A stretch of 64,000 nt of DNA from Cladocopium goreaui (Eukaryota > Sar > Dinophyceae > Suessiales > Symbiodiniaceae), in contig CAMXCT020001822.1 of NCBI GenBank assembly GCA_947184155.2, positions 1-64,000 of the forward strand, written 5' to 3'. The position numbers and the translations under genes are program-made. Positions 20,253 to 31,499 of this stretch are shown one piece after another (position 1 is the first letter of the stretch; every line of letters starts with the position of its first letter). The notes under the pieces were generated by a model. The model saw nothing but the letters and a program-made list of their open reading frames with translations, was not told the origin of the DNA and did no database searches.

Positions 20253-22373
20253 ATGCGATTCACCCAAGTCCACACACAAAGAACTAAAGAAAGCCACAAC
20301 TTGGCTTGAGACCAGGGCTCTGAGCAAGGTTCAATGAAGCCATCAGCAAGTTAAAAGAAGCTGACCTATGTCATACCCCAACAAAAGTACACTGTACGCG
20401 CTGCTTCTCCAAATCCTATGTTCAGTATATATCTATAAATCAAACCTGTATACTTTATGACTTTATGCTTGTTTATGGTTGTTTTGATCAAAATTCGCTC
20501 GCGTTTTGATTCTTTGACACGTTTGAATTCTGCCTGCCTTGCCATAATTGTAGGAGCTGACATTTGCTTTGATGTGTTTCACAAAATGAAGACTCAAAAA
20601 AAAGTAACGCAAAGACACACAAGTTCGTTCTTCTGACCCATCGACCCCGCATGTGGCTCATGCCTTCGCCACCCGAAAAGGTGACAGGTTCGAACTCACC
20701 CTTGTCCGGACCTCAGCAATCCGGGTGGCAAGGAAACGTGCTCAGAGATGGGGTTTATTGGTGGGTCAAGTAGTCGCCCCGAATCCCGGGTCAATTAGTC
20801 GCTCGGAATTCCAAAAGTGAAACCAACACAATGCTGGATGACTCACAATTGGGGTATCAGCAGCAATCACGGATATGAAAATTAGGCAGCTGCACCACTG
20901 GATGACTAGTTGGGAAGCCGGTGCTGGATGACTCATCACAATGGGGGGCATCAACCAGCTATCATGAGGATATACATTATAAATTATTGAGCATCAACAG
21001 TTTTGAAGCATTTGAAAACTACCACCAGGCTTGAACTATGTTGAAACTAACTCAAGTCGTTGTGATATGTTGAGAAACGGGATTTGATGATTGGGCAGAG
21101 TGGAATTCTCGCCTGAATCTTTCATGCCTGAATCTTTCAAACATTTAATCTGCTATAGGATTCGTGTCTCCACAGTAGCATGTCGAATGGCTCTCCATGA
21201 CATGCCAAACCCCCACCGGTTTCGAGGAGATTTCCTTCCCGTTCTTATCGTTTGCAACTTTTAAGAATAAACATGCTGTATATATATATACACATATAAG
21301 ATATATATATATATACACATATAAGATATATATATATATATAAATCAAGGAACAAAAACATCAGCGATGGCACCCTCTACATGCAACAAAAGTAAATGCG
21401 CCGCTTTCATGCTATATATGGGAATCGGTCTAGGTGAAAAGCAATCGTGCAAGACATGACAGAAATGGGCAAATGCTGCTCAAAACAAATGAACATCATT
21501 TCCAAACATCCGAAGGCATGAAATGTTTTTCTTGAGCGACTGAAAGCATTGATAAGTCTTTTCGTGAAAACTAAAGTACGCGCTGCTTTCCCCATATCTT
21601 ATGTTCATGAAGCCTTCGTACTGTATGTTTTTTGTCAAATGTCAAAGTTCCCGTTTCGATTCTTTTACATGTTTCAAGCCTGCCTGCCATCCCATAGTTG
21701 TAATTATAGGCAATGGAAGCCGGCACTGCCAAAAAAATATATGATGTGTTTACACACATGAAAACTGAAAAAATCACACAAAGACACACAGGTTCGTTCT
21801 TCTGACCCATCGACCCTGCATGTGGCCCGCCTTCGCCACCCACCTAAAAGGGTCACAGGTTCGAACTCACGCAGTTCCAGACCTCAAGCGAGCCGGAAAA
21901 AAAAATCCGAGTGGCAAGGAAACGTGGGAAACTCTTAAGGAGATGGGGTTCAGTGGTGATGGGCCAAGTCACTCAGAATGTCAAAATGTAAGCCAACATC
22001 CAATATTGCTGATGTCCATCGGTGCAGTTTTAGACCTGTTGGTTTTGACCCACATCCGTGCCAGGATTCTAAATCTGGAACTGCTCCCGCAGTTCAACTG
22101 GCGCATCCCACAAATTGCAATCTGAGCCAAAGGACGACAGTTGAATCTGCCACACCTGCACGTTGAGGGATCGAATGGCTCACAGATTTTGCCGACCGCA
22201 CATGCAAAGTGCATCAGAGTTCTGTGTCCACAGCAATTCGCTCTCGCTCTCTCTCTCTCTCTCTGAGGACTTCCAGGTCAGAGCAGAGTGCTTCAGACTC
22301 AAACAAGACTCTTAGAAAACACGAGCGGCATAAGATCTTTTCAGACGAACTGCTAACAGACATTTCTTGCGGT

Positions 22374-22520
22374 ATACATGCCCGGCTGCCACTGAGGCTA
22401 GTCGGGAGGGTACATGCCCGGCTCAGTACTGAGGCTGCTCGGGAGGGTACATGCCCGGCTCAGTACTGAGGCTGCTCGGGAGGGTACATACCCGGCTGCC
22501 ACTGAGGCTGCTCGGGAGGG
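22374..22520 (+). repeat. 37-bp minisatellite downstream of gene B
   Basis: Four copies of GGTACATGCCCGGCT followed by AGTACTGAGGCTGCTCGGGAG, or the CCACTGAGGCT variant. They sit in the 3-prime flank of the gene. Equivalent arrays occur at 27241-27391 and 32992-33138 in units C and D. Confidence 0.85.
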
Positions 22521-22695
22521 GTTGGCATGAGAGGTGTTCATAAACAAGCCATTTAAGAAAGGCCCTAGGCCCTAGGCAGTCAGCTTGCAGGGAAAAAAGC
22601 TGAATGCCAGCAATTGCTCTTGCGCGGAAAAGCTGAAGCTGAGCTCAGCGTACGCAAACGAGGTAAAACATAGTGCTTCTCACTCACTGACTCCA

Positions 22696-24057
22696 TCACA
22701 CGCAAATCTCTTCCTCTTCCAGCTCTGATGCTTGAGTCTGGGAATGGCCAAAGCTGTAGCTCTTGCGCAGGTAGCTCTGCATCTTGGCATCATCCTCAAA
22801 TGCCAAAGACAGCATCAGGCCGCTCTTGCGGCGACCACGGCCTGAGGAGCGGTCAGCATCTTCGAAAGGCTTTGAAGCAAACATGCTGAATGCACCGAAC
22901 CTCCTTTCTGTGGGTGCTGACACTGCCATGACTTGCTGCTTGATCCTTCCGCCCTCGCTCAAGAGGTATTGAGGGGGAAAGAAGACTCGGACATCTTGGC
23001 GGCATGCCGCCAACAGAAGCAAAGCTGTAGGGGCGTAGTTCCCACTCTTGCAAAGAGCCGATGCCAAGTCCTTTTCCGAGAACCCTTGGCAAATGTCGCA
23101 ATAGGTCTTTTGGCGGCCGATAAACTTTTCCAGCAGCTGACCATCCGGCACTGCTGCCTCTTCCACTCCCTCGAGTGCTTTCTCCACCCGCTCCTGAAAA
23201 GGCTTGTTCAACTCTCCACGTGCCTTGCGAACAAGGCGGTGGACGAGGACAGTGGTCTTCAAGAGCTGGGGAAAGCGAAATGGAGAAGCCTTCACCTGCC
23301 CAGACTCATTGTATGTGCTGAGCATGGCATCCATGAGTTTCTTGTACTTCGGGACATAGCCTGGCTTCTTCTCCTTGGCATTCTCCTTGAAGAGGCAAAA
23401 GGCCGTGAGGACGTCGCAGTTGCAAAGCTCCAAGTAGTAGCCATCAGGGTCACGCACAAAATACTGTGTGATCTTCCCTTCACTGCTCTCAAAAGCTTCC
23501 ACCAAGTTCTCTCTGGCCTTCTGAGGATCAGGCACTGAAATATTTTGCCGAAACGGCACCTCGTACTCCAACAGCTTCTCCAAGACCTTGTGTGGCTCGT
23601 TGGTGTCCAGGGCGATGTGAGAGACGATCAAATCACGACCTGATGGAGCATTGGGAACTCCTTTGATCAAGTGCAGTTCCAAATTGCCCATGGTGAGCCA
23701 GGCACCATGTCGATCAAAGTTGGGCCGCTGGATTTGCTGGAAGCCAATGATCTCTGTGTAGAAGGCCAAGGAACGCCCCACGTCCGAGACAATGATGGCA
23801 ATGTGGTTCACACTCCGAATGAGATCTCCCATGCCACGCCGTGGAATCTCCGGATTCCAATGAAGGTGAGGTTCTGGTGATTCGACAGGGGGATCCTTCC
23901 GGAAGAGGACCAAGAACATCACGAGGCCCACCAAAGCATTGCAGGTGATCAGCACAGCTGCTGCGGCCACAGGAAAGGCTTCCAAGAGCCCAACCCCAGC
24001 CCCAGTCAAAGCGCAGCACAGCAAGAATGCCACGAAGATACGCAGGCGCAAGGCCAT
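22696..24057 (-). CDS. Membrane-anchored glyoxalase/VOC-domain protein, copy B
   Basis: Intronless, 453 residues from the first ATG (24055-24057); the frame is open a little further upstream but without ATG. Residues 6-26 and 30-53 form two hydrophobic segments, probably a membrane anchor or signal region. Residues 80-214 form a complete vicinal-oxygen-chelate (glyoxalase I / fosfomycin-resistance fold) domain. Likely metal ligands are His85 (VNHIAI), Glu127 (NLELHL), His147 (VSHIAL) and Glu210 (DPDGYYLELCN). The C-terminal 240 residues are Lys/Arg rich and unassigned, ending with an acidic EEEE and ICV. VOC enzymes act on glutathione adducts, dioxygenase substrates or antibiotics; the substrate here cannot be told. 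Copy B has the C-terminus that pseudogene A also implies, so I take it as ancestral. Absence of introns may reflect a retroposed origin. Confidence 0.85.
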   Translation of the reverse strand: MALRLRIFVAFLLCCALTGAGVGLLEAFPVAAAAVLITCNALVGLVMFLVLFRKDPPVESPEPHLHWNPEIPRRGMGDLIRSVNHIAIIVSDVGRSLAFYTEIIGFQQIQRPNFDRHGAWLTMGNLELHLIKGVPNAPSGRDLIVSHIALDTNEPHKVLEKLLEYEVPFRQNISVPDPQKARENLVEAFESSEGKITQYFVRDPDGYYLELCNCDVLTAFCLFKENAKEKKPGYVPKYKKLMDAMLSTYNESGQVKASPFRFPQLLKTTVLVHRLVRKARGELNKPFQERVEKALEGVEEAAVPDGQLLEKFIGRQKTYCDICQGFSEKDLASALCKSGNYAPTALLLLAACRQDVRVFFPPQYLLSEGGRIKQQVMAVSAPTERRFGAFSMFASKPFEDADRSSGRGRRKSGLMLSLAFEDDAKMQSYLRKSYSFGHSQTQASELEEEEICV

Positions 24058-24745
24058 GATGCGATTCAGCGAGTCCACCTTGATAGAAGAGAACTGAAGC
24101 CCACAAATTGGCTTGAGACCCGGTTTGAGCAGCGAGGTTCAATAAGCCAGCAATCAGCAAGTCAAAAGAAACTGGCCAAGGTCACACCCCAACAATGTTT
24201 GCAAACACCTCAACATTTCCCCCACGCATCCATTTTATCATGACTCAATGAGTTTACTTGTGTTGAGCCATTCAGACGCCTTGCCTCGCTTGCTTGGCGA
24301 CAGGTTCTTGGCAAAGTCCTGCCCAGGACTCAAACATCTTCAAAAGCGCTCGCGGAACACATTTTGCAAAACTGAATCATTAATCTTAAAATATCATCAT
24401 GATTTTCATCTTTACTATTCGTGATCTTTGAAGTAGATGATTTCATGCGTTTTGTGGTGGCGTCATGGTGATGTTGGATGATGTTGGGGGGTCCTTGGTG
24501 TCCAGCCAACCAGCTCATTGACTCATCAAACGACTCGTGTAGACACTCGGTCTCCTGTAACGGGCAGCTCCACCACTGGATGACTAGTTGGGAAGCCGGT
24601 GCTGGATGACTCATCACAATGGGGGTATCAACCAGCTATCATGAGGATATACATTATAGATTATTAAGCATCAACAGCCTTGAAACATTTGAAAGCTACC
24701 ACCAGGCTTGAGCTATGTTGAAACTAACTCAAGTCGTTGTGATAT

Positions 24746-26005
24746 GGGTGCGAATCAAAAATCGGGTACGGATCGCTCCGCGGTGATCCGCACTATGGAT
24801 CGGGAGTGCTTACGTAAGGTGCCTGATCCGTACCCTTTCGTAAGGGCTCATCATAGCATACAAACTGTGTTGATACTCCTACTATCTCCTACTTGCTATT
24901 ACTTTTCCTCCTACTACTGTTGCTGCTAAAACTATTACCACTGCTAGTAGAGGGAGCAGTAAAAAAAAACAGCACCAGCAGCAGTAGTGGCAATAGAAGG
25001 AGGAGATGCACTAGCAGTAGAAATAGCAGTAGCAGTACCAGTAGTACTAGTAAAAGTCATTGTAATAAAAGTAATCTAAGGAAAGTAGCAGCAGCAGCTG
25101 CAGTTGTACTAGGAGTAGGAGTAGGAGGAGGAGTAGGAGTAGGAGTAGTAGTAGTAGTAGTAGAAGTAGAAGTAGAAGTAGAAGCAGAATTAGAAGCAGA
25201 AGCAGAAGTAGCAGCAGAAGTAGCAGCAGAAGTAGTAGTAGAATCGGACTTTCATATTGGCATTTGTTGTGGCGTGACTGGGTTCGGGTATGGATCGGGT
25301 ACGGAACGGGTATGGGTCGGGGCATGGATCGTGACACGCTATCTGGGCCTACTTTCCCGCTATGGCTGTGAAGGAAGAGAGCGGGGTATTTCTAGTCTGG
25401 TCTAGTTCTACACGTGCCAGGCAAAGCAGAAACAGAGGGAACTGTAATCATAGCGCCACTGTAGAAGTACAAGAAGCACCTAGTGGAACTAGAACCGGCC
25501 TTACTAGCGTCCAAGGTGCACTTGCAGTATTGCTAGTAGCTAGTCTAACTAGTTGCATTTGTCCAACTACCAGAAGCACACGGAGGAAGTGAATCAGCAC
25601 CAGCAGCGGGAGCAGGACCAGCAGGAGCAGCAGCAGAAGCGACAGCAGTAGCAGCAGCTCCCGGGAGCAAAATGAGTGGCAGCAGCAGCGGCAGCGGCAG
25701 CACGGAGGCAGCGAGCGGAGGCAGCGAGCGGAGGCAGCGGAGGCAGCAGTAGAAACAACGGTAGTAGCAACGGAAGTAGCAGTACGAGGACCAGAAGCAG
25801 TAATAGGATAAAAAGCAGCATTAGGGCCAGCATCAGTCTTTCTTCAAGGAGAAAGGGGTACGGATCAGGGGTATGGATCAGGGGTATGGATCAAGGGTAT
25901 GGGTCATGCAGTATCGTGGGGTATGGATCAAGGTATGGATCGGGGGGTATGGATCGTGTGTGGGTCCGGGGCCTTGATCCATACCTTGTATTTTGACTCG
26001 TACCC
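24746..26005. mobile_element. E1, 1.26-kb TIR element in unit B
   Basis: The element starts GGGTGCGAATCAAAA and ends with the inverted partner TTTTGACTCGTACCC. It is flanked by ATAT on both sides (24742-24745 and 26006-26009). Units A2 and D have the uninterrupted site GTGATATGTTGAG (near 21065 and 35400), proving a discrete insertion. The interior has subterminal GGGTAYGGATC words, direct and inverted, near both ends, and a centre made of AGTAGC/AGCAGC trinucleotide repeats. No transposase is visible, so it is non-autonomous. The 4-bp duplication and TIR ends are seen directly; the superfamily is not recognised. Confidence 0.85.
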
Positions 26006-27515
26006 ATATGTTGAGAAACGGGATTTGATGATTGGCCAGGGTGGAATTCTTGCCTGAATCTTTCATGCCTGAATCTTTCAAACATTTAATCTGCTCTAGG
26101 ATTCGTGTCTCCACAGTAGCATGTCGAATGGCTCTCCATGACATGCCAAACCCCCACCTCGTGGATCAGGAAAATTGCCTAGCGCGGGAAATGACAAGCC
26201 AAACGGGGCATACATACCGGGTTTCGAGGAGATTTCCTTCCCGTTCTTATCGATTGCAATTTTTTAGAATAAAAAATGCTGTATGTAATATATAGAGAGA
26301 AACAAAAACATCAGCGATGGCACCCCCTACATGCAATCAAAGTAAATGCGCTGCTTTCATGCTATACGGGATTCGGATGGAATCGGTCTTGAACGACTGA
26401 AAGCATTGATAAATCTGTTCGTCAAAACTAAAGTACGTGCTGCTTTCCCCATATTTTCTATGTTCATTAAGCCTTCGTACTGTATGTTTGTTTGGCCAAA
26501 TGTCAAAGTTCCCGTTTCGATTCTTTTACATGTTTCAAGTCTGCCTGCCGTCCCATAGTTGTAATTATAGGCAATGGAAGCCGGCACTGCCAAAAAAATA
26601 TATGATGTGTTTACACACATGAAAACTGAAAAAATCACACAAAGACACACAGGTTCGTTCTTCTGACCCATCGACCCTGCATGTGGCCCGCCTTCGCCAC
26701 CCACCTAAAAGGGTCACAGGTTCGAACTCACGCAGCTCCAGACCTCAGCGAAGCGAGCCGGAAAAAAAAATCCGAGTGGCAAGGAAACGCGGGAAACTCT
26801 GAAGGAGATGGGGTTCAGTGGTGATGGGTCAAGTCGGTCCGAGTGTCAAAATGAATGTCAAAATGTAAGCCAACATCCAATATAGCTGATGTCCATCGGT
26901 GCAGTTTTAGACCTTTTGTTTTTGACCCACATCCGTGCCAGGCGGATTCTAAATCTGGAACTGCTCCCACAGTTCAACTGGCGCATCCCACAAATTGCAA
27001 TCTGAGCCAAAGGACGACAGTTGAATCTGCCACACCTGCACGTTGAGGGATCGAATGGCTCACAGATTTTGCCGACCGCACATGCAAAGTGCATCAGAGT
27101 TCTGTGTCCACAGCAATTCGCTCTCTCTCTCTCTCTCTGAGGACTTCCAGGTCAGAGCAGAGTTTTTAAGACTCAAACAAGACTCTTGGAAAACACGAGC
27201 GGCATAAGATCTTTTCAGACGAACTGCTAACAGACATTTCTTGCGGTACATGCCCGGCTGCCACTGAAGCTGGTCGGGAGGGTACGTGCCCGGCTGCCAC
27301 TGAGGCTAGTCGGGAGGGTACATGCCCGGCTCAGTACTGAGGCTGCTCGGAAGGGTACATGCCCGGCTGCCACTGAGGCTGCTCGGGAGGGGTTGGCATG
27401 AGAGGTGTTCATAAACAAGCCATTTAAGAAAGGCCCTAGGCCCTAGGCAGTCAGCTTGCAGGGAAAAAAGCTGAATGCCAGCAATTGCTCTTGCGCGGAA
27501 AAGCTGAAGCTGAGC

Positions 27516-28949
27516 TCAGCGTACGCAAACGAGGTAAAACGTAGTCAGCCTGCTACAGCCTGATTCTTTCTCTGTGGCTGCCAGCTTCTCACTCACTGAC
27601 TCCATCACACGCAAATCTCTTCCTTTTCCAGCTCTGATGCTTGAATCTGGGAACGGCCAAAGCTGTAGCTCTTGCGCAGGTTCATCCTCGAATGCCAAAG
27701 ACAGCATCAGGCCGCTCTTGCGGCGACCACGGCCTGCGGAGCGGTCAGCATCTTCGAAAGGCTTTGAAGCAAACATGCTGAATGCACCGAACCTCCTTTC
27801 TGTGGGTGCTGACACTGCCATGACTTGCTGCTTGATCCTTCCGCCCTCGCTCAAGAGGTATTGAGGGGGAAAGAAGACTCGGACATCTTGGCGGCATGCC
27901 GCCAACAGAAGCAAAGCTGTAGGGGCGTAGTTCCCACTCTTGCAAAGAGCCGATGCCAAGTCCTTTTCCGAGAACCCTTGGCAAATGTCGCAATAGGTCT
28001 TTTGGCGGCCGATAAACTTTTCCAGCAGCTGACCATCCGGCACTGCTGCCTCTTCCACTCCCTCGAGTGCTTTCTCCACCCGCTCCTGAAAAGGCTTGTT
28101 CAACTCTCCACGTGCCTTGCGAACAAGGCGGTGGACGAGGACAGTGGTCTTCAAGAGCTGGGGAAAGCGAAATGGAGAAGCCTTCACCTGCCCAGACTCA
28201 TTGTATGTGCTGAGCATGGCATCCATGAGTTTCTTGTACTTCGGGACATAGCCTGGCTTCTTCTCCTTGGCATTCTCCTTGAAGAGGCAAAAGGCCGTGA
28301 GGACGTCGCAGTTGCAAAGCTCCAAGTAGTAGCCATCAGGGTCACGCACAAAATACTGTGTGATCTTCCCTTCACTGCTCTCAAAAGCTTCCACCAAGTT
28401 CTCTCTGGCCTTCTGAGGATCAGGCACTGAAATATTTTGCCGAAACGGCACCTCGTACTCCAACAACTTCTCCAAGACCTTGTGTGGCTCGTTGGTGTCC
28501 AGGGCGATGTGAGAGACGATCAAATCACGACCTGATGGAGCATTGGGAACTCCTTTGATCAAGTGCAGTTCCAAATTGCCCATGGTGAGCCAGGCACCAT
28601 GTCGATCAAAGTTGGGCCGCTGGATTTGCTGGAAGCCAATGATCTCCGTGTAGAAGGCCAAGGAACGCCCCACGTCCGAGACAATGATGGCAATGTGGTT
28701 CACACTCCGAATGAGATCTCCCATGCCACGCCGTGGAATCTCTGGATTCCAATGAAGGTGAGGTTCTGGTGATTCGACAGGGGGATCCTTCCGGAAGAGG
28801 ACCAAGAACATCACGAGGCCCACCAAAGCATTGCAGGTGATCAGCACAGCTGCTGCGGCCACAGGAAAGGCTTCCAAGAGCCCAACCCCAGCCCCAGTCA
28901 AAGCGCAGCACAGCAAGAATGCCACGAAGATACGCAGGCGCAAGGCCAT
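27516..28949 (-). CDS. Membrane-anchored glyoxalase/VOC-domain protein, copy C
   Basis: Intronless, 477 residues from ATG 28947-28949. It is almost identical to copy B through residue 421, with the same two hydrophobic segments and all four putative metal ligands (His85, Glu127, His147, Glu210); Ser405 of B is Ala here. A 17-bp deletion just after the codons for LAFED removes the TAGCTCTGCATCTTGG stretch present in B and shifts the frame. The acidic ICV end is replaced by a different tail of about 55 residues ending TTFYLVCVR. The VOC domain is untouched, so activity could survive. Whether the new tail is functional or simply tolerated is unknown. Confidence 0.85.
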   Translation of the reverse strand: MALRLRIFVAFLLCCALTGAGVGLLEAFPVAAAAVLITCNALVGLVMFLVLFRKDPPVESPEPHLHWNPEIPRRGMGDLIRSVNHIAIIVSDVGRSLAFYTEIIGFQQIQRPNFDRHGAWLTMGNLELHLIKGVPNAPSGRDLIVSHIALDTNEPHKVLEKLLEYEVPFRQNISVPDPQKARENLVEAFESSEGKITQYFVRDPDGYYLELCNCDVLTAFCLFKENAKEKKPGYVPKYKKLMDAMLSTYNESGQVKASPFRFPQLLKTTVLVHRLVRKARGELNKPFQERVEKALEGVEEAAVPDGQLLEKFIGRQKTYCDICQGFSEKDLASALCKSGNYAPTALLLLAACRQDVRVFFPPQYLLSEGGRIKQQVMAVSAPTERRFGAFSMFASKPFEDADRSAGRGRRKSGLMLSLAFEDEPAQELQLWPFPDSSIRAGKGRDLRVMESVSEKLAATEKESGCSRLTTFYLVCVR

Positions 28950-29658
28950 GATGCGATTCAGCGAGTCCACCTTGATAGAAGAGAACTGAAGCCCACAAAT
29001 TGGCTTGAGACCCGGTTTGAGCAGCGAGGTTCAATAAGCCAGCAATCAGCAAGTCACGAGAAACTGGCCAAGGTCACACCCCAACAAACGTTGCAAACAC
29101 CTCAACATTTCCCCCGCACATCCATTTTTATCATGACTCAATGAGTTTACTTGTGTTGAGCCAACCTCACCTGTCCATTGATCTCAGACGCCTTGCCTCG
29201 CTTGCTTGGCGACAGGTTCTTGGCAAAGTCCTGCCCAGGACTTAAACATCTTCAAAAGCGCTCGCGGAACACATTTGGCAAAACTGAAACATTAGTCTTA
29301 AAGTATCATCATGATTTTCATCTTTACTATTCGTGATCTTTGAAGTAGATGATTTGATGCGTTTTGTGGTGGCGTCATTGTGATGTTGGATGATGTTGGG
29401 GGGTCCTTGGTGTCCAGCCAACCAGCTCATTGACTCATCAAACGACTCGTGTAGACACTCGGTCTCCTGTAACGGGCAGCTCCACCACTGGATGACTAGT
29501 TGGGAAGCCGGTGCTGGATGACTCATCACAATTGGGGTATCAACCAGCTATCATGAGGATATACATTATAGATTATTAAGCATCAACAGCCTTGAAACAT
29601 TTGAAAGCTACCACCAGGCTTGAGCTATGTTGAAACTAACTCAGGTCGTTGTGATATT

Positions 29659-30884
29659 GGGTGCGAGTCAAAAATCGGGTATGGACCGCTCCGCGGTGAT
29701 CCGCACTATGGATCGGGAGTGCTTACGTAAGGTGCCTGATCCGTACGCTTTCGTAAGGGCTCATCATAGCATACAAACTGTGTTGATACTCCTACTATCT
29801 CCTACTTGCTATTACTTTTCCTCCTACTACTGTTGCTGCTAAAACTATTACCACTGCTAGTAGAGGGAGCAGTAAAAAAAACAGCACCAGCAGCAGTAGT
29901 GGCAATAGAAGGAGGAGATGCAGTAGCAGTAGAAATAGCAGTAGCAGTACCAGTAGTACTAGTAAAAGTCATTGTAATAAAATAAAAGTAATCTAAGGAA
30001 AGTAGCAGCAGCAGCTGCAGTTGTACTAGGAGTAGGAGTAGGAGTAGGAGGAGGAGTAGGAGTAGGAGGAGTAGTAGTGGTAGTGGAAGTAGAAGTAGAA
30101 GTAGAAGCAGAATTAGAAGCAGAAGCAGAAGCAGCAGCAGAAGTAGTAATAGAATCGGACTTTCATATTGGCATTTGTTGTGGCGTGACTGGGTTCGGGT
30201 ATGGATCGGGTATGGAACGGGTATATGGGTCGGGGCATGGATCGGGACACGCTATCTGGGCCTGCTTTCCCGCTATGGCTGTGAAGGAAGAGAGCGGGGT
30301 ATTTCTAGTCTGGTCTAGTTCTACACGTGCCAGGCAAAGCAGAAACAGAGGGAACTGTAATCATAGCGCCACTGTAGAAGTACAAGAAGCACCTAGTGGA
30401 ACTAGAACCGGCCTTACTAGCGTCCAAGGTGCACTTGCAGTATTGCTAGTAGCTAGTCAACTAGTTGCATTTGTCCAACAGGAGGACCAGCAGGAGCAGC
30501 AGCAGAAGCGACAGCAGTAGCAGCAGCTCCCGGGAGGAAGATGACTAGTAGTGGCAGCAGCAGCAGCAGCGGCAGCAGCAGCGGCAGCACGGAGGCAGCG
30601 AACGGAGGCAGCGAACGGAGGCAGCGGAGGCAGCAGTAGAAACAACGGTAGTAGCAACGGGAGTAGCAGTACGAGGACCAGAAGCAGTAATAGGATAAAA
30701 AGCAGCATTAGGGCCAGCAGAAAGGGGTACGGATCAGGGGTATGGATCAGGGGTATGGATCAAGGGTATGGATCATGCAGTATCATGGGGTATGGATCAA
30801 GGTATGGATCGGGGGGTATGGATATGTATGGATCGTGTGTGGGTCCAGGGCCTTGATCCATACCTTGTATTTTGACTCGTACCC
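29659..30884. mobile_element. E1, 1.23-kb copy in unit C
   Basis: Same element as in unit B at the same position, with the same TIRs (GGGTGCGAGTCAAAA ... TTTTGACTCGTACCC) and ATAT flanks; one extra T separates the left flank from the TIR. The interior differs mainly in trinucleotide repeat number. The shared insertion site means one insertion followed by duplication of the unit. Confidence 0.85.
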
Positions 30885-31499
30885 ATATGTTGAGAAATGG
30901 GATTTGATGATTGGGCAGAGTGGAATTCTTGCCTGAATCTTTCATGCCTGAATCTTTCAAACATTCAATCTGCTCTAGGATTCGTGTCTCCACAGTAGCA
31001 TGTCGAATGGCTCTCCATGACATGCCAAACCCCCACCTCGTGGATCAGGAAAATTGCCTAGCGCGGGAAATGAAAAGCCAAACGGGGCATACATACCGGG
31101 TTTCGAGGAGATTTCCTTCCCGTTCTTATCGATTGCAATTTTTTAGAATAAAACATGCTGTATGCAATATATAGGGAGAAACAAAAACATCAGCGATGGC
31201 ACCCCCTACATGCAACGAAAGTAAATGCGCTGCTTTCATGCTATACGGGAATCGGATGGAATCGGTCTTGAACGACTGAAAGCATTGATAAATCTTTTCG
31301 TCAAAACTAAAGTACGTGCTGCTTTCCCCATATTTTATGTTCATTAAGCCTTCGTACTGTATGTTTGTTTGGCCAAATGTCAAAGTTCCCGTTTCGATTC
31401 TTTTACATGTTTCAAGTCTGCCTGCCGTCCCATAGTTGTAATTACAGGCAATGGAAGCCGGCACTGCCAAAAAAATATATGATGTGCTTACACACACAT

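Larger units (their letters stand above)
18440..21536 (-). repeat. Decayed units A1 and A2 of the segmental duplication
   Basis: Unit A1 (about 18440-20380) aligns by eye with B, C and D. It shares GCGCTGCTTTCC...TTCATTAAGCCTTC at the start, the block with GGTTCGAACTC, the TGTGTCCACAGCAATTCG block and the gene. Unit A2 (about 20385-21536) keeps the start of the unit and the far end (GGTGCTGGATGACTCATCAC, then TTGAGAAACGGGATTTG) but has no gene. Both lack the E1 and E2 insertions and so preserve empty sites. An AT microsatellite occupies 21275-21345 in A2. Confidence 0.8.
21537..26396 (-). repeat. Segmental duplication unit B
   Basis: This unit, about 4.86 kb, starts with TTTTCGTGAAAACTAAAGTACG and runs to the equivalent start of unit C. 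It contains, left to right, the GGTTCGAACTC block, a CT microsatellite, a 37-bp minisatellite, gene B, a conserved spacer and element E1. It is near-identical to unit C over most of its length. Confidence 0.9.
26397..31271 (-). repeat. Segmental duplication unit C
   Basis: This unit, about 4.87 kb, has the same order as unit B: GGTTCGAACTC block, CT microsatellite, 37-bp minisatellite, gene C, spacer and E1. It shares E1 and the diagnostic bases around it with B, but shares the 17-bp coding deletion with D. Confidence 0.9.

Noticed and set aside
22933-23538. 201-codon plus-strand frame antisense to the glyoxalase genes, kept in B, C and D
   Set aside because: It lies wholly within the intact minus-strand gene, whose VOC motifs are clear. 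The copies are too similar for conservation to mean anything.
24115-24125. CTCAAG upstream of the glyoxalase start as a relic of the dinoflagellate spliced leader
   Set aside because: Only the last six bases fit and the preceding GG carries an extra T. This is within chance expectation.
25047-25337. Poly-leucine and poly-serine frames inside E1
   Set aside because: They are translations of AGY trinucleotide repeats.
26660-26750. GGTTCGAACTC resembling a tRNA B box, repeated in all units (possible tRNA-derived SINE)
   Set aside because: No A box at the right spacing and no cloverleaf could be drawn. The word is part of the larger duplicated unit.
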